Source: Cocleimonas flava (GTDB lineage: Bacteria; Pseudomonadota; Gammaproteobacteria; Thiotrichales; Thiotrichaceae). Taken from it: a DNA stretch of 64,000 bases. The DNA is taken from assembly GCF_004339015.1 (NCBI RefSeq), contig NZ_SMFQ01000002.1, positions 621,351-685,350 on the forward strand, given 5' to 3'. A program made the translations under genes and the position numbers. Below are positions 55,378-63,697 of this stretch, piece after piece. Numbering within the stretch: position 1 is the stretch's first letter; each line of letters begins with the position of its first letter. The notes under the pieces are model-generated. The model searched no databases. It had not been told where the DNA came from and was given only the letters and a program-made list of their open reading frames with translations.

Positions 55378-56153
55378 GTGCTTTGATTGAACTGAGCAAT
55401 GTCACCAAAACCTTTGGCCATGGGCAAGCGAGTTTTCAGGCGCTACGTGGGGTCGATTTACAAGTCGAGGAAGGTGACTTTATTGCCATTATGGGACCGA
55501 GTGGTTCGGGCAAATCTACCGCGATGAATATAATCGGCTGTCTGGATGTACCAACCAGTGGCGAATACCTGTTTCAAGGCGCTCACGTTGAATTGCTCGA
55601 CCGCAATCAGCGTGCATTGCTCAGACGACACTATCTCGGTTTTGTTTTTCAGGGGTTCAATCTACTTGCCCGAACCTCAGCAAAAGAAAACATCGAACTG
55701 CCTCTATTGTACCGTGGTGAATCCGCCGCTGTACGCCATAAAATGTCCACGGCTGCATTGGAGCAAGTTGGTCTAACAGGCTGGGGACATCATACGTCAG
55801 GAGAATTATCTGGCGGTCAACAGCAACGCGTTGCGATCGCGCGTGCCATCGTCACCAACCCGACCTTGTTACTCGCCGATGAACCAACGGGTAATCTGGA
55901 TACCACCCGCAGTCACGAAATTATGCAATTACTGCGATCACTCAATGAAGACAAAGGGATCACAGTCCTCATGGTGACTCATGAGCCAGATATGGCAGAG
56001 TATGCAAAACGCTCGATTGAATTTGTAGATGGCAAGGTAGAAAGCGACACAAAAAATCCAGCACTTGATCGCACTGGAATAACAACGAAGTCAAAGGATG
56101 ACCAAATAGATCAAACAGGTGTAATACAAGGAGACTTCAATGCTATGGAGTAG
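55374..56153 (+). CDS. MacB-type ABC transporter ATP-binding protein
   Basis: The 259-residue protein has Walker A GPSGSGKST, Q-loop VFQGFNLLARTSAKENIELPLLYRG, signature LSGGQQQRVAIARA, Walker B LLADEPTGNLD and an HD-like TVLMVTHEPDMAEYA. It is in the MacB/LolD family of ATPases, here separate from its permease. The start overlaps the adaptor stop (ATGA). Confidence 0.93.
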   Translation: MSALIELSNVTKTFGHGQASFQALRGVDLQVEEGDFIAIMGPSGSGKSTAMNIIGCLDVPTSGEYLFQGAHVELLDRNQRALLRRHYLGFVFQGFNLLARTSAKENIELPLLYRGESAAVRHKMSTAALEQVGLTGWGHHTSGELSGGQQQRVAIARAIVTNPTLLLADEPTGNLDTTRSHEIMQLLRSLNEDKGITVLMVTHEPDMAEYAKRSIEFVDGKVESDTKNPALDRTGITTKSKDDQIDQTGVIQGDFNAME

Positions 56154-57345
56154 CTTCTTATTAGCCATCAAAGGAATTCGTCGTAATCTGATGCGATCAT
56201 TCCTCACCATTCTAGGTATTGTGATTGGTGTCGCCGCAGTAATTACCATGGTAACGCTGGGTAATGGAGCGACTCAGGCGGTCAAAGATCAGGTTTCCAG
56301 TCTTGGTAGCAATCTATTGATGATTCGACCCGGAACACGCATGAGAGGTCCCCGTGGAGATGGTACTCCTGACTTCAAACTCGATGACGTAAAAGCTATA
56401 CGCGAACAGATTTCCAGACTAGCTGCTGTGGCTCCCCAAGTGAATAAATCAGAAACAGTAGTCGCGATGGCAAACAACTGGTCAACCTCCGTAACAGGCA
56501 GCAATAATGACTTTTTTACTGCTGGGAGCTGGAGTATTGCCGAAGGGAGAAAGTTTACCGATGCCGAAGAAACAGCAGGACAAGCAGTCTGTGTGATTGG
56601 CAGTACTATTCGCCGAGAGCTTTTTGGAACATCAGAAGTTTTGGGCGAAAACATAAGGGTTAAGAATTTTTCCTGTCAAATCATCGGTGTCCTGAAAAGC
56701 AAAGGTACATCGAATATGGGTCAGGATAATGATGACATTGTCCTAATGCCAATCAGCACCGTGCAAAGACGTATAGCAGGTAACCGCGACGTATCAGGCA
56801 TTCTGGTATCTGTTGAAAATGAAAGTGACATAACTCGGGTACAAACCCAGTTGACTCAACTGATGCGTGAGCGCCGCCATCTCACCGATAAAGAAGATGA
56901 TAATTTCAACATACTGGATACGCGGATGATTGCGGAAACGCTGTCCGGCACTACTCAGGTGATGACAATGCTTTTAAGTGCAGTGGCTTCAGTGAGCTTA
57001 CTCGTCGGCGGCATTGGCATCATGAATATCATGCTGGTCTCAGTTACCGAACGTACTCGTGAGATTGGTATTCGACTTGCAATCGGCGCGCTGGAAAAAG
57101 AAGTCTTGCTGCAATTCTTGATAGAGGCTGTGGTACTCGCAGGGCTTGGCGGTATTATCGGCATTATTCTTGCGACGATTACATCAATAATATTATCTCA
57201 GGTTATGGGGGTTCCCTATACCTTCAATGTGATGATCAATCTGGTTTCATTTATATTTTCTGCAGGCATAGGCGTATTGTTTGGTTTTGTTCCGGCGCGT
57301 AAAGCAGCGCGCCTTAATCCTATCGATGCATTACGTCACGAATAA
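56140..57345 (+). CDS. MacB-type ABC transporter permease
   Basis: The 401-residue protein has an N-terminal helix (RNLMRSFLTILGIVIGVAAVITMVTLGNGA), a large periplasmic domain and three C-terminal helices with VSLLVGGIGIMNIMLVSVTERTREIGIRLAIGA, the MacB/FtsX signature. It works with the separate ATPase as a mechanotransmitter exporting peptides, toxins or lipoproteins from the periplasm; the cargo is unknown. The start is the ATG after GGAG inside the ATPase end, a 14-bp overlap. Confidence 0.93.
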   Translation: MLWSSFLLAIKGIRRNLMRSFLTILGIVIGVAAVITMVTLGNGATQAVKDQVSSLGSNLLMIRPGTRMRGPRGDGTPDFKLDDVKAIREQISRLAAVAPQVNKSETVVAMANNWSTSVTGSNNDFFTAGSWSIAEGRKFTDAEETAGQAVCVIGSTIRRELFGTSEVLGENIRVKNFSCQIIGVLKSKGTSNMGQDNDDIVLMPISTVQRRIAGNRDVSGILVSVENESDITRVQTQLTQLMRERRHLTDKEDDNFNILDTRMIAETLSGTTQVMTMLLSAVASVSLLVGGIGIMNIMLVSVTERTREIGIRLAIGALEKEVLLQFLIEAVVLAGLGGIIGIILATITSIILSQVMGVPYTFNVMINLVSFIFSAGIGVLFGFVPARKAARLNPIDALRHE

Positions 57346-57453
57346 ATACAGCTTTCACATTTATTCCTTTATTCATCCCTATTTCTGCCTCAATTGTTTT
57401 TCATAATTTGTCCTCTCTAACAATGATCCAGAAAATATTTTGAGGAAGCAAAT

Positions 57454-57717
57454 ATGTATAAAAAAATAGCCGCATCATCGCTATTAACGATTCTAGGAAC
57501 GGTAGCATTATCAACTGCCAATGCTGCCGAACGACAAGGCCCTCCAGGTGGTGGAAAACCACCTGCAGAAGCATTTGAAGCTTGTGCAGATAAAAGTGCT
57601 TCTGATAGCTGTTCTTTTAGTGGAAAAAAAGGTGATGTCACTGGCACCTGCATAACGCCACCACGTAGTGAAGAGGAATTAGTCTGCGCACCTGAAGGCG
57701 GACGCCCCCCACAATAA
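57454..57717 (+). CDS. Small secreted four-Cys protein
   Basis: The 87-residue protein has a signal peptide (IAASSLLTILGTVALSTANA), a short Gly/Pro linker (GPPGGGKPP), and a compact domain with four Cys (EACADK, DSCSF, GTCIT, LVCAP) likely forming two disulfides, then a RPPQ end. The PPGGG/PPQ style also appears at the end of the YHYH protein encoded at 60.2 kb (GGPPAGGPPQ). GAGGAA precedes the ATG. Function unknown; possibly a cargo or partner of the exporter just upstream (inference). Confidence 0.65.
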   Translation: MYKKIAASSLLTILGTVALSTANAAERQGPPGGGKPPAEAFEACADKSASDSCSFSGKKGDVTGTCITPPRSEEELVCAPEGGRPPQ

Positions 57718-57740
57718 AAACTGATATGCCTAGCTAGAAT

Positions 57741-57783
57741 AAAAAAACCTTCAAGGACTCTCTCCTTCTTGAAGGTTTTTTTA
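57741..57783 (+). terminator. Intrinsic terminator after the four-Cys gene
   Basis: AACCTTCAAG/CTTGAAGGTT stem with a 12-nt loop followed by TTTTT. Confidence 0.88.
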
Positions 57784-57871
57784 TGAGCGATGTAAAGTGG
57801 CCCAATCCTTCTCGTCCTCTCACGCTAGTGCTATCACGCTAGCCCTGGAAAACTTGCTATCAACTGACACT

Positions 57872-58396
57872 ATGAGCGATAAAAACATGCAAAACACAAT
57901 CATCAGAAAAGCACATTTCACTAAATCTGCGGCAACGCTTATTAGTCGAACTCTGGCAATCACTTTCCTCGCTTTGTTTTTACAAGCCTGCGAGTTAGAT
58001 GACGGCACTGACAGTTATGATGATGACGTAACCATCGTTTATAGCACCGATGATGGCACCGAAACACTCGACAATGATGACGTTTATGAATTGTTGTTAA
58101 GAGCAGATGGAGCCTATCTAATTCTAGAAGATAACCTTTCCACGATTACGATTCAGGGCGATGGTAATTATCTGGTCATAGATAGTGATACCAGTATTGA
58201 TGAAATCAGTATTACAGGCGATGACAATATTATTACCACTGAGGACGATGTTGACTTAACCATTGACCTGTTAAATATCATCGGTAATGGCAACTCGGTG
58301 ACTGCATTTGAAATAACCACCTACAACCAGACCAGTGATGCCGATGACTCTGAAAACCTTGCCTGTGAAGTCAGCGATAATGGCTTTTGTTTATAA
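57872..58396 (+). CDS. Acidic DUF3060-like lipoprotein, paralogue B
   Basis: The start is the ATG of MSDKNMQNTIIRKAHF at 57872, giving 174 residues, the same as paralogue A. A lipobox (ALFLQACELDDG) follows a hydrophobic run. The acidic repeat region (ITIQGDGNYLVIDSD, ISITGDDNIITTEDD, LLNIIGNGNSVTAFE) and the C-terminal Cys pair (ACEVSDNGFCL) align throughout with paralogue A without gaps. The two genes lie on either side of the exporter operon. Likely a duplication. Followed by dispersed element copy 16. Confidence 0.78.
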   Translation: MSDKNMQNTIIRKAHFTKSAATLISRTLAITFLALFLQACELDDGTDSYDDDVTIVYSTDDGTETLDNDDVYELLLRADGAYLILEDNLSTITIQGDGNYLVIDSDTSIDEISITGDDNIITTEDDVDLTIDLLNIIGNGNSVTAFEITTYNQTSDADDSENLACEVSDNGFCL

Positions 58397-58416
58397 GGCA
58401 CGCTAAGCAGGTTTAT

Positions 58417-58448
58417 AAAAAAACAGCCCATAAGTAGGGGGGTGCCTT
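58417..58448 (+). repeat. Dispersed G-run element, copy 16
   Basis: Exact core TAAGTAGGGGGGTG at 58431-58444, preceded by AAAAAAACAGCCCA and followed by CCTT. About 20 bp after the lipoprotein B stop. Confidence 0.88.
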
Positions 58449-58499
58449 AAGCATTCATCGGTATTCAAAAAGATACTCTAATCTTTACAAATCCCCCTT

Positions 58500-58570
58500 A
58501 TTTCTTGCACATTCATCGCCTAAACTGCTTGTACAAAGAATAATTGCATGTTTCATATTGTTTGCACATT
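58500..58570 (+). promoter_or_regulatory. Shared TTGCACATT elements upstream of the CotH gene
   Basis: TTTCTTGCACATT at 58501-58513 and TTTCATATTGTTTGCACATT at 58551-58570. The second matches the elements at 50200 and 63832. They are 50-120 bp before the CotH start. Confidence 0.45.
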
Positions 58571-58621
58571 CCTGACTTATATTGCCGTTTCAAATGACAA
58601 TAACAGTAAAAAGGAAACAAT

Positions 58622-60142
58622 ATGCGCTACCTATCTATTCTAGCAATAGTGATCGCACTTTTTTTAAGTGCTTGCGGAGGATCTTCTTCCGAGAGCTCTG
58701 TTAGCACTGATTCTACAGATACAACCGAAATATCCGATACTTCTGATACTTCTGATACTTCCGATACTTCTGATACTTCCGATACTTCTGATACTTCCGA
58801 TACTTCCGATACTTCCGATACTTCCGATACTTCCGATACTTCCGATACTTCCGATACTTCCGATTTTGTAGCAACAGACTGGACTGAAGCAACACATAGC
58901 AATGATGTTGACCCAAATTTTGATGAGGTTTTTGAAGACAACACGGTGAAGAGACTCGATATCGTTATCACAGAAGATTATTGGCAAGATATGTTAGACG
59001 ACATGACCAGCCTTTATGGTGCTTTCGGGCAACGTGGCAATACCGAATTCTCTGACGAAGACCCTATATTCGTACCTGCTGAAGTTTTCTATCAAGGCAC
59101 TGAATGGTATAAAGTGGGAGTGCGATTCAAAGGTAATTCTAGTTTGGCATCAAGCTGGCAAGCCGGCATTCTAAAATTATCATTCAAACTCGATTTTGAT
59201 GAATTTGAAGACGATTATCCTCAAATAAAAAACCAGCGCTTTTACGGCTTTAAAAAACTAAGCGTTAAAAATAATTATGATGATGACTCTATGTTACGCG
59301 AAAAAGTGGCTACCGATGTTTTTAGAGGCTCGGGCCTAGTTGCTTCTCATACCGCTTTTTACACAGTCTATGTAGACCATGGAGACGGTCCTGAATATTT
59401 TGGCGTTTATACTCTGGTAGAAGAAGTGGATGGTAGCGTTCTGGACACTCAATTCTCAAGCGATGACGGCAATCTATATAAACCGGATGGGACAGCAGCA
59501 AGCTTTGCTTCTGGCACATACAATGAAGACGAATATGTAAAGAAAAACAACGAAGATGAAGCAGATTTCTCTGATGTTGCAAGCTTACTCTCTATCTTGC
59601 ACGATGATACAAGAACCACGGATGCCGCAAGTTGGAGAGAAAACCTCGACGCTGTTTTTGATACCGATGTCTTTTTAAAATATCTGGCGGTAAATACTGT
59701 AATTCAAAACTGGGATACTTATGGTCGCATGACGCATAACTATTACTTGTACAACAACCCAGATACTAACAAATTGACCTGGATCCCTTGGGATAACAAC
59801 GAAGCATTACAAGATGGAAAACAGGGCGGATCAGTAGCTTTGGATTTCTCCGACGTCACAAGCTCTGAATGGCCACTGATTGGTTATCTATATCAAGATG
59901 AAGTGTATAAAGCCAAATACGATGCTTTTGTTCAGGATGTGGTTGATAACGCTTTCAATACAAGCAAAATGCAGGCTTTGTACAGCGCATACTCTGACCT
60001 AGTCGAACCTTATGCCACCACTGAAGTAAATGGCTATACGTTTTTAAGCAATAGCTCAGATTTCACCAGAGCAATAACTGAATTAAATTCACACGTTGAA
60101 TCAAGGGCAGCAGCTGTAAGTAACTACCTCAGCGGGCAATAG
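58622..60142 (+). CDS. CotH-kinase family lipoprotein with (DTS)14 tract
   Basis: The 506-residue protein begins with a lipoprotein signal (LSACGG, Cys 18), then a Ser/Thr/Asp linker with 14 consecutive DTS triplets (about 39-80), then a CotH domain: RLDIVITEDYWQDML, VGVRFKGNSSLASSW, KLSFKLDFDEF, RFYGFKKLSVKNNYDDDSMLREKVATDVFRG, YFGVYTLVEEVDGSVL, GNLYKPDG, and WIPWDNNEAL. CotH proteins are atypical protein kinases acting on secreted proteins. The N-terminal 20 codons and ribosome binding site are nearly identical at DNA level to the YHYH lipoprotein gene at 60243. Substrates may be neighbouring secreted proteins (inference). Confidence 0.86.
   Translation: MRYLSILAIVIALFLSACGGSSSESSVSTDSTDTTEISDTSDTSDTSDTSDTSDTSDTSDTSDTSDTSDTSDTSDTSDTSDFVATDWTEATHSNDVDPNFDEVFEDNTVKRLDIVITEDYWQDMLDDMTSLYGAFGQRGNTEFSDEDPIFVPAEVFYQGTEWYKVGVRFKGNSSLASSWQAGILKLSFKLDFDEFEDDYPQIKNQRFYGFKKLSVKNNYDDDSMLREKVATDVFRGSGLVASHTAFYTVYVDHGDGPEYFGVYTLVEEVDGSVLDTQFSSDDGNLYKPDGTAASFASGTYNEDEYVKKNNEDEADFSDVASLLSILHDDTRTTDAASWRENLDAVFDTDVFLKYLAVNTVIQNWDTYGRMTHNYYLYNNPDTNKLTWIPWDNNEALQDGKQGGSVALDFSDVTSSEWPLIGYLYQDEVYKAKYDAFVQDVVDNAFNTSKMQALYSAYSDLVEPYATTEVNGYTFLSNSSDFTRAITELNSHVESRAAAVSNYLSGQ
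58736..58861 (+). repeat. In-frame 9-bp tandem repeat encoding (DTS)14
   Basis: Fourteen head-to-tail copies of GATACTTCY in the CotH gene. Copy-number changes would keep the frame and alter linker length only. Confidence 0.95.
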
Positions 60143-60156
60143 TCTTTTTTATCACT

Positions 60157-60185
60157 TAATTTAATTTAACTTAACTTAACTTAAT
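60157..60185 (+). repeat. Short pentanucleotide repeat
   Basis: A TTAAT/TTAAC tract of about six units lies between the CotH and YHYH lipoprotein genes. Possible slippage site near the promoter. Confidence 0.6.
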
Positions 60186-60242
60186 TTTTATCACTGATTA
60201 TAACTTTCATCATTCAATACAACCAAAAATAAAGGAAACAAT

Positions 60243-61541
60243 ATGCGCTACTTATCTATTCTAGCGATCGCACTTTTTTTAAGTGCTTGCGGAGGATCTT
60301 CCTCCAGCAGTTCAGATGCAACTGACAGCACGGATACGACCGACTCATCCGATACCACAGAAACCAGCGAAACCACGAACACAGCACCCGAAGCTAATGC
60401 TGGCGTTGACCAGAGTGTCAATACAGGCACTACAGTAAGCCTGGATGGCAGCGCTAGTTCTGATGCCGACGGTGATACATTGACATACAACTGGGCGATT
60501 ATTACTTACCCCGTAAACAGTGCCGTTGCACTCGATTCTTTCACTAGTGAGAATCCTACATTCACTGCTGATACTGATGGCAGCTACACCTTTGAGCTTG
60601 CGGTTAGTGACGGCTCTGAAACAAGCACGGACCAGGTTATAATCACAGCGAGCACCGTGGATGTATCGGGTACCAGTTCTACAAATGGCATCGAGTGTGC
60701 TTATAGTTACAGCGAATTTAATGATTCAGCGTCTGTAAACACCACCAGCACATCAGATTGGACATGTTCTGATACCACCCGAGATTTAGTCGCTAACGGT
60801 ATTCCCGATCATGAAGTAGGTACATTCCCGAATACTGGCAATCCCAATACAATCTCAGAACAAGATGTATCTGCTAGCTTCACGTTAACACCCATTGAGA
60901 CCGACACTGTTACCGAACTTGGCGGTCCATCTGGCCCTCAAGGTTATGTCCTTAATGGCGTTAAAATAGATTCGAGCACTGCAGGTTCTTGTGATGATTC
61001 GGGCGATTCGTGTAGCTTAATCGACAATAGTGGTAATTGGAGCATTGAAGCATTAGGTCAAGATAGCTTTGACTTCGGAACGGACGATAACAACGCCCAC
61101 GTCCAGCCAGATGGCGCTTATCACTATCACGGCATGCCAGAAGGATTCATCGAGCTACAAGGTGGCGATGCAAGCAAAATGACATTGATTGCCTGGGCAT
61201 CTGATGGCTTTCCGATTTATGCGCGATACGGTTATAGCGTTGCCACTGACACGAGCTCTGCGTTGACGAATATGACAGGCAGTTATCAGTTATCAACCAC
61301 AGTAAGCGATTCTAGACCATCTACAGATACCTATGCCTTAGGCACATTTAGACAGGACTGGGAATATGTTGAAGGTTCAGGTGATCTGGATGAGTGTAAC
61401 GGACGCTTTGGCGTGACTCCTGAGTTTCCTAACGGCATCTACCATTACTATGCGACAGATACCTATCCTTACTTTCAACGTTGTGTGAAAGGCGAAATTG
61501 AAAGCGCTGGTGGCCCTCCTGCTGGCGGACCTCCTCAGTAA
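60243..61541 (+). CDS. YHYH-domain lipoprotein with PKD-like domain
   Basis: The 432-residue protein has a lipobox (LSACGG, Cys 16), a Ser/Thr-rich spacer, an Ig-like PKD/K319 domain (about 50-135: PEANAGVDQSVNTGTTVSLDGSASSDADGDTLTYNW), then a YHYH domain: VLNGVKIDSSTAGSC, HVQPDGAYHYHGMPEGFIE, LIAWASDGFPIYARYGYS, and DECNGRFGVTPEFPNGIYHYYATD, ending FQRCVKGEIES and GGPPAGGPPQ. It resembles the YHYH protein encoded at 49 kb in the catalytic-looking His region but not elsewhere. It is probably surface exposed, and it shares its signal-peptide cassette with the CotH gene. Confidence 0.86.
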   Translation: MRYLSILAIALFLSACGGSSSSSSDATDSTDTTDSSDTTETSETTNTAPEANAGVDQSVNTGTTVSLDGSASSDADGDTLTYNWAIITYPVNSAVALDSFTSENPTFTADTDGSYTFELAVSDGSETSTDQVIITASTVDVSGTSSTNGIECAYSYSEFNDSASVNTTSTSDWTCSDTTRDLVANGIPDHEVGTFPNTGNPNTISEQDVSASFTLTPIETDTVTELGGPSGPQGYVLNGVKIDSSTAGSCDDSGDSCSLIDNSGNWSIEALGQDSFDFGTDDNNAHVQPDGAYHYHGMPEGFIELQGGDASKMTLIAWASDGFPIYARYGYSVATDTSSALTNMTGSYQLSTTVSDSRPSTDTYALGTFRQDWEYVEGSGDLDECNGRFGVTPEFPNGIYHYYATDTYPYFQRCVKGEIESAGGPPAGGPPQ

Positions 61542-61567
61542 TTGTTACCGAGGAAAGCGAACTTAAA

Positions 61568-62182
61568 ATGACTCAGCAACGTTTATATAAAAGCCTAATG
61601 CATTGGGCAAAAACTCTGCTTTCAAGTCTCGTGATAAGTGCGGCCATTGTGCCGCACGTATCTGCACACTTGATGGTGGCTCAGCGAGGCACTTTGAATT
61701 TTAAAGGCAATAGCGCCTTTATGGTGCTTTCACTGCCCGTTTCCGGCTTTAGTAATGCCGACGATGATGGTGATGGAAAAATGTCAGCCGCAGAATTCAG
61801 CAAACATCGCCTTGATATTATTGAGACTGTGAATAAAAACGTAATGATGTCAGATAACGAAGGTCAGAAACCTCTTCGAGGTTTGATGCTTACGCCTGTT
61901 GAATCGCATACAGACGCGAATGCACCAAGCGATCAATTAATTATTATGGGGCGTTTTGCGCTATCGAAAAACACCGACAAGCAACAAGCTATGATGACAC
62001 CGAATCTCAATGAGCTTAAATTTTTGGTGAATATATTCGGCAAAAAAGAGAGCGAAAAAATCTTCACCATATCTACCAAAAGAAAGTTAAAAACGGACGA
62101 AAAGGTCCAACAATACAAGATCGAATTAACACCTGAAACCCCTGAGAAAAAGTTATTTGCTGACCCTTTAAACAATAAGTAA
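61568..62182 (+). CDS. Secreted EF-hand protein with predicted mature N-terminal His
   Basis: The 204-residue protein has a signal peptide ending AAIVPHVSA, with a predicted cleavage just before HLMVAQRGTLNF. The mature chain would start with His, a hallmark of copper histidine-brace proteins. An EF-hand loop follows (NADDDGDGKMSAAEF, about 58-72). The rest is Lys-rich with no named family. GAGGAAA precedes the ATG. It is 26 bp after the YHYH lipoprotein gene, so the two are probably co-transcribed. Metal binding is inferred. Confidence 0.72.
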   Translation: MTQQRLYKSLMHWAKTLLSSLVISAAIVPHVSAHLMVAQRGTLNFKGNSAFMVLSLPVSGFSNADDDGDGKMSAAEFSKHRLDIIETVNKNVMMSDNEGQKPLRGLMLTPVESHTDANAPSDQLIIMGRFALSKNTDKQQAMMTPNLNELKFLVNIFGKKESEKIFTISTKRKLKTDEKVQQYKIELTPETPEKKLFADPLNNK

Positions 62183-62206
62183 AACCCTCATAAATTACGC
62201 AATAAT

Positions 62207-62236
62207 AAAAAAACTGCCTGTAAGTAGGGGGGTGCC
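62207..62236 (+). repeat. Dispersed G-run element, copy 17
   Basis: Exact core TAAGTAGGGGGGTG at 62221-62234, preceded by AAAAAAACTGCCTG, between the EF-hand and cytochrome b genes. Confidence 0.88.
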
Positions 62237-62357
62237 ATTAAACTGGATCAAAAAGCTCTATCAATGAGCTCTATCAAAAACCTGCCTGAATAACGTTTCT
62301 AGATTCTCAATGTTGCAGATATAATTCGCACTTCAAAAAAACAGAACAATTTTCAAA

Positions 62358-63026
62358 ATGAAAAACTTAGTCAAAATCTGGGATTCTCCTACACGCCTTT
62401 TCCATTGGTTACTGGTGATTCTTTTTGGATTTATGTGGTATAGCGGCGAAACGGGTAACTATCTCGACCTTCACATGAAATCAGGCATGCTGATTTTGTC
62501 GTTGATTTTATTTCGACTCATTTGGGGTTTTATCGGCAGTACTAGTTCTCGCTTTAGTAATTTCATCTCCCCTGTTGGCGCAATTAAGCATGCGCTAACG
62601 CTGTTCAAACGAGACCCTGAAGTCAATGCAGGGCATAACCCGCTGGGTGGATTAATGGTGATTGCGATGCTGGTAATGTTGGCCTTACAAGCCGGAGTTG
62701 GCCTATTCAGCAGTGATCTGGTCCTTACTGAAGGTCCATTATTCAATTTAGTTGATGAAGAAACCGCCGAAGAAATGACAGATTATCATTACCTGGGTTT
62801 TGAAATTTTATTGTATTTAACGGGACTTCACGTTGCCGCTATTGTGTTTTATCGAATAGTTAAGCGCACCAATTTAGTAAAACCCATGATCACCGGAAAA
62901 GCTGACTGGCCACAAGATCAGGCTAAACCAAAGCTCATGTTTAAGAACCCTTTTATCGCACTGCTTGTATTGATAGTGTCGATTGCCACTGTCTTTGGCG
63001 GTGTTACTTACTTGAGTGGTCTTTAA
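62358..63026 (+). CDS. Cytochrome b561-type membrane protein
   Basis: The 222-residue protein has four or five transmembrane helices with haem-ligand His (FHWLLVILFGFMWYSG; HMKSGMLILSLILFRLIWG; YHYLGFEILLYLTGLHVAAIVFYRIV), matching the bacterial cytochrome b/b561 family (PF01292). It carries electrons between quinol and periplasmic partners. A convergent cytochrome c' gene follows, a common pairing. A final helix near residue 205-220 anchors the C-terminus. Confidence 0.87.
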   Translation: MKNLVKIWDSPTRLFHWLLVILFGFMWYSGETGNYLDLHMKSGMLILSLILFRLIWGFIGSTSSRFSNFISPVGAIKHALTLFKRDPEVNAGHNPLGGLMVIAMLVMLALQAGVGLFSSDLVLTEGPLFNLVDEETAEEMTDYHYLGFEILLYLTGLHVAAIVFYRIVKRTNLVKPMITGKADWPQDQAKPKLMFKNPFIALLVLIVSIATVFGGVTYLSGL

Positions 63027-63082
63027 TTTATCGCTTGTTTGTCATTAGGCATATATACATCATCAGGTAAGCGATCAGATAC

Positions 63083-63113
63083 AAAAAAGCCTGACAGCAA
63101 CACTATCAGGCTC
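63083..63113 (-). terminator. Terminator between convergent cytochrome genes
   Basis: AGCCTGA/TCAGGCT stem with an 11-nt loop; the A-tract on the left gives a T-run for the minus-strand cytochrome c' transcript. Confidence 0.82.
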
Positions 63114-63150
63114 TTCTAAACGCATGACTTAATCAACTACTTAAGCGATG

Positions 63151-63624
63151 TTATTTTTTCTTTGCGCGGTAGCTTTTATGGCACTGCTTGCAGTCATCAG
63201 CGACTTTAAGAAAAGCTGGCTTGATAGCCGCCATATCGCCTGACTTAGCTTGTGTCGCTAGTGCAGCGGTATTATCAGCAAACATCTTGATGCCTGCATC
63301 GAACTTATCTTTTTCTTCCCAGATTTTCTTCTTCGCACGCGATCCTTTTACCGTACCTTCAACTTCGAAACCATTTTGAGCAAGCACTGCAAGTGATGCT
63401 AGAGCATCTGCATTTTTTGAGAATGTATCTTTATTGTAATCAGACTTTCCCTTGATCATGTCGCCCATTGGGCCGAAATGATAACCAATCATACCGAATA
63501 CATTATGGCGGTATTTTGCTGCTTGTCCTTCTGGTGATTTATCTTTTTTATCACCGTGAGCAGTTGCTGTAAAAGCGACAGCGGAGGTTAAAGCGATAGT
63601 TAGCAATATTCTTGATAGTTTCAT
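63151..63624 (-). CDS. Cytochrome c' (class II c-type cytochrome)
   Basis: The 157-residue protein has a signal peptide (LLTIALTSAVAFTATAHG) and a four-helix bundle with the C-terminal haem site CKQCHKSYR, typical of cytochrome c'. The family binds NO or oxygen and protects from nitrosative stress. It is convergent with the b561 gene. Confidence 0.9.
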   Translation of the reverse strand: MKLSRILLTIALTSAVAFTATAHGDKKDKSPEGQAAKYRHNVFGMIGYHFGPMGDMIKGKSDYNKDTFSKNADALASLAVLAQNGFEVEGTVKGSRAKKKIWEEKDKFDAGIKMFADNTAALATQAKSGDMAAIKPAFLKVADDCKQCHKSYRAKKK

Positions 63625-63697
63625 TGGATGCCCTCTTATTTAATTAAAAATGAGTTTATTATTTAATTTATCTATCACTTAATTCAAGAGAATAATT

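Noticed and set aside
58736-58861. Possible CRISPR-like or non-coding tandem array
   Set aside because: Units are 9 bp, contiguous, in frame and without spacers; they encode a protein linker.
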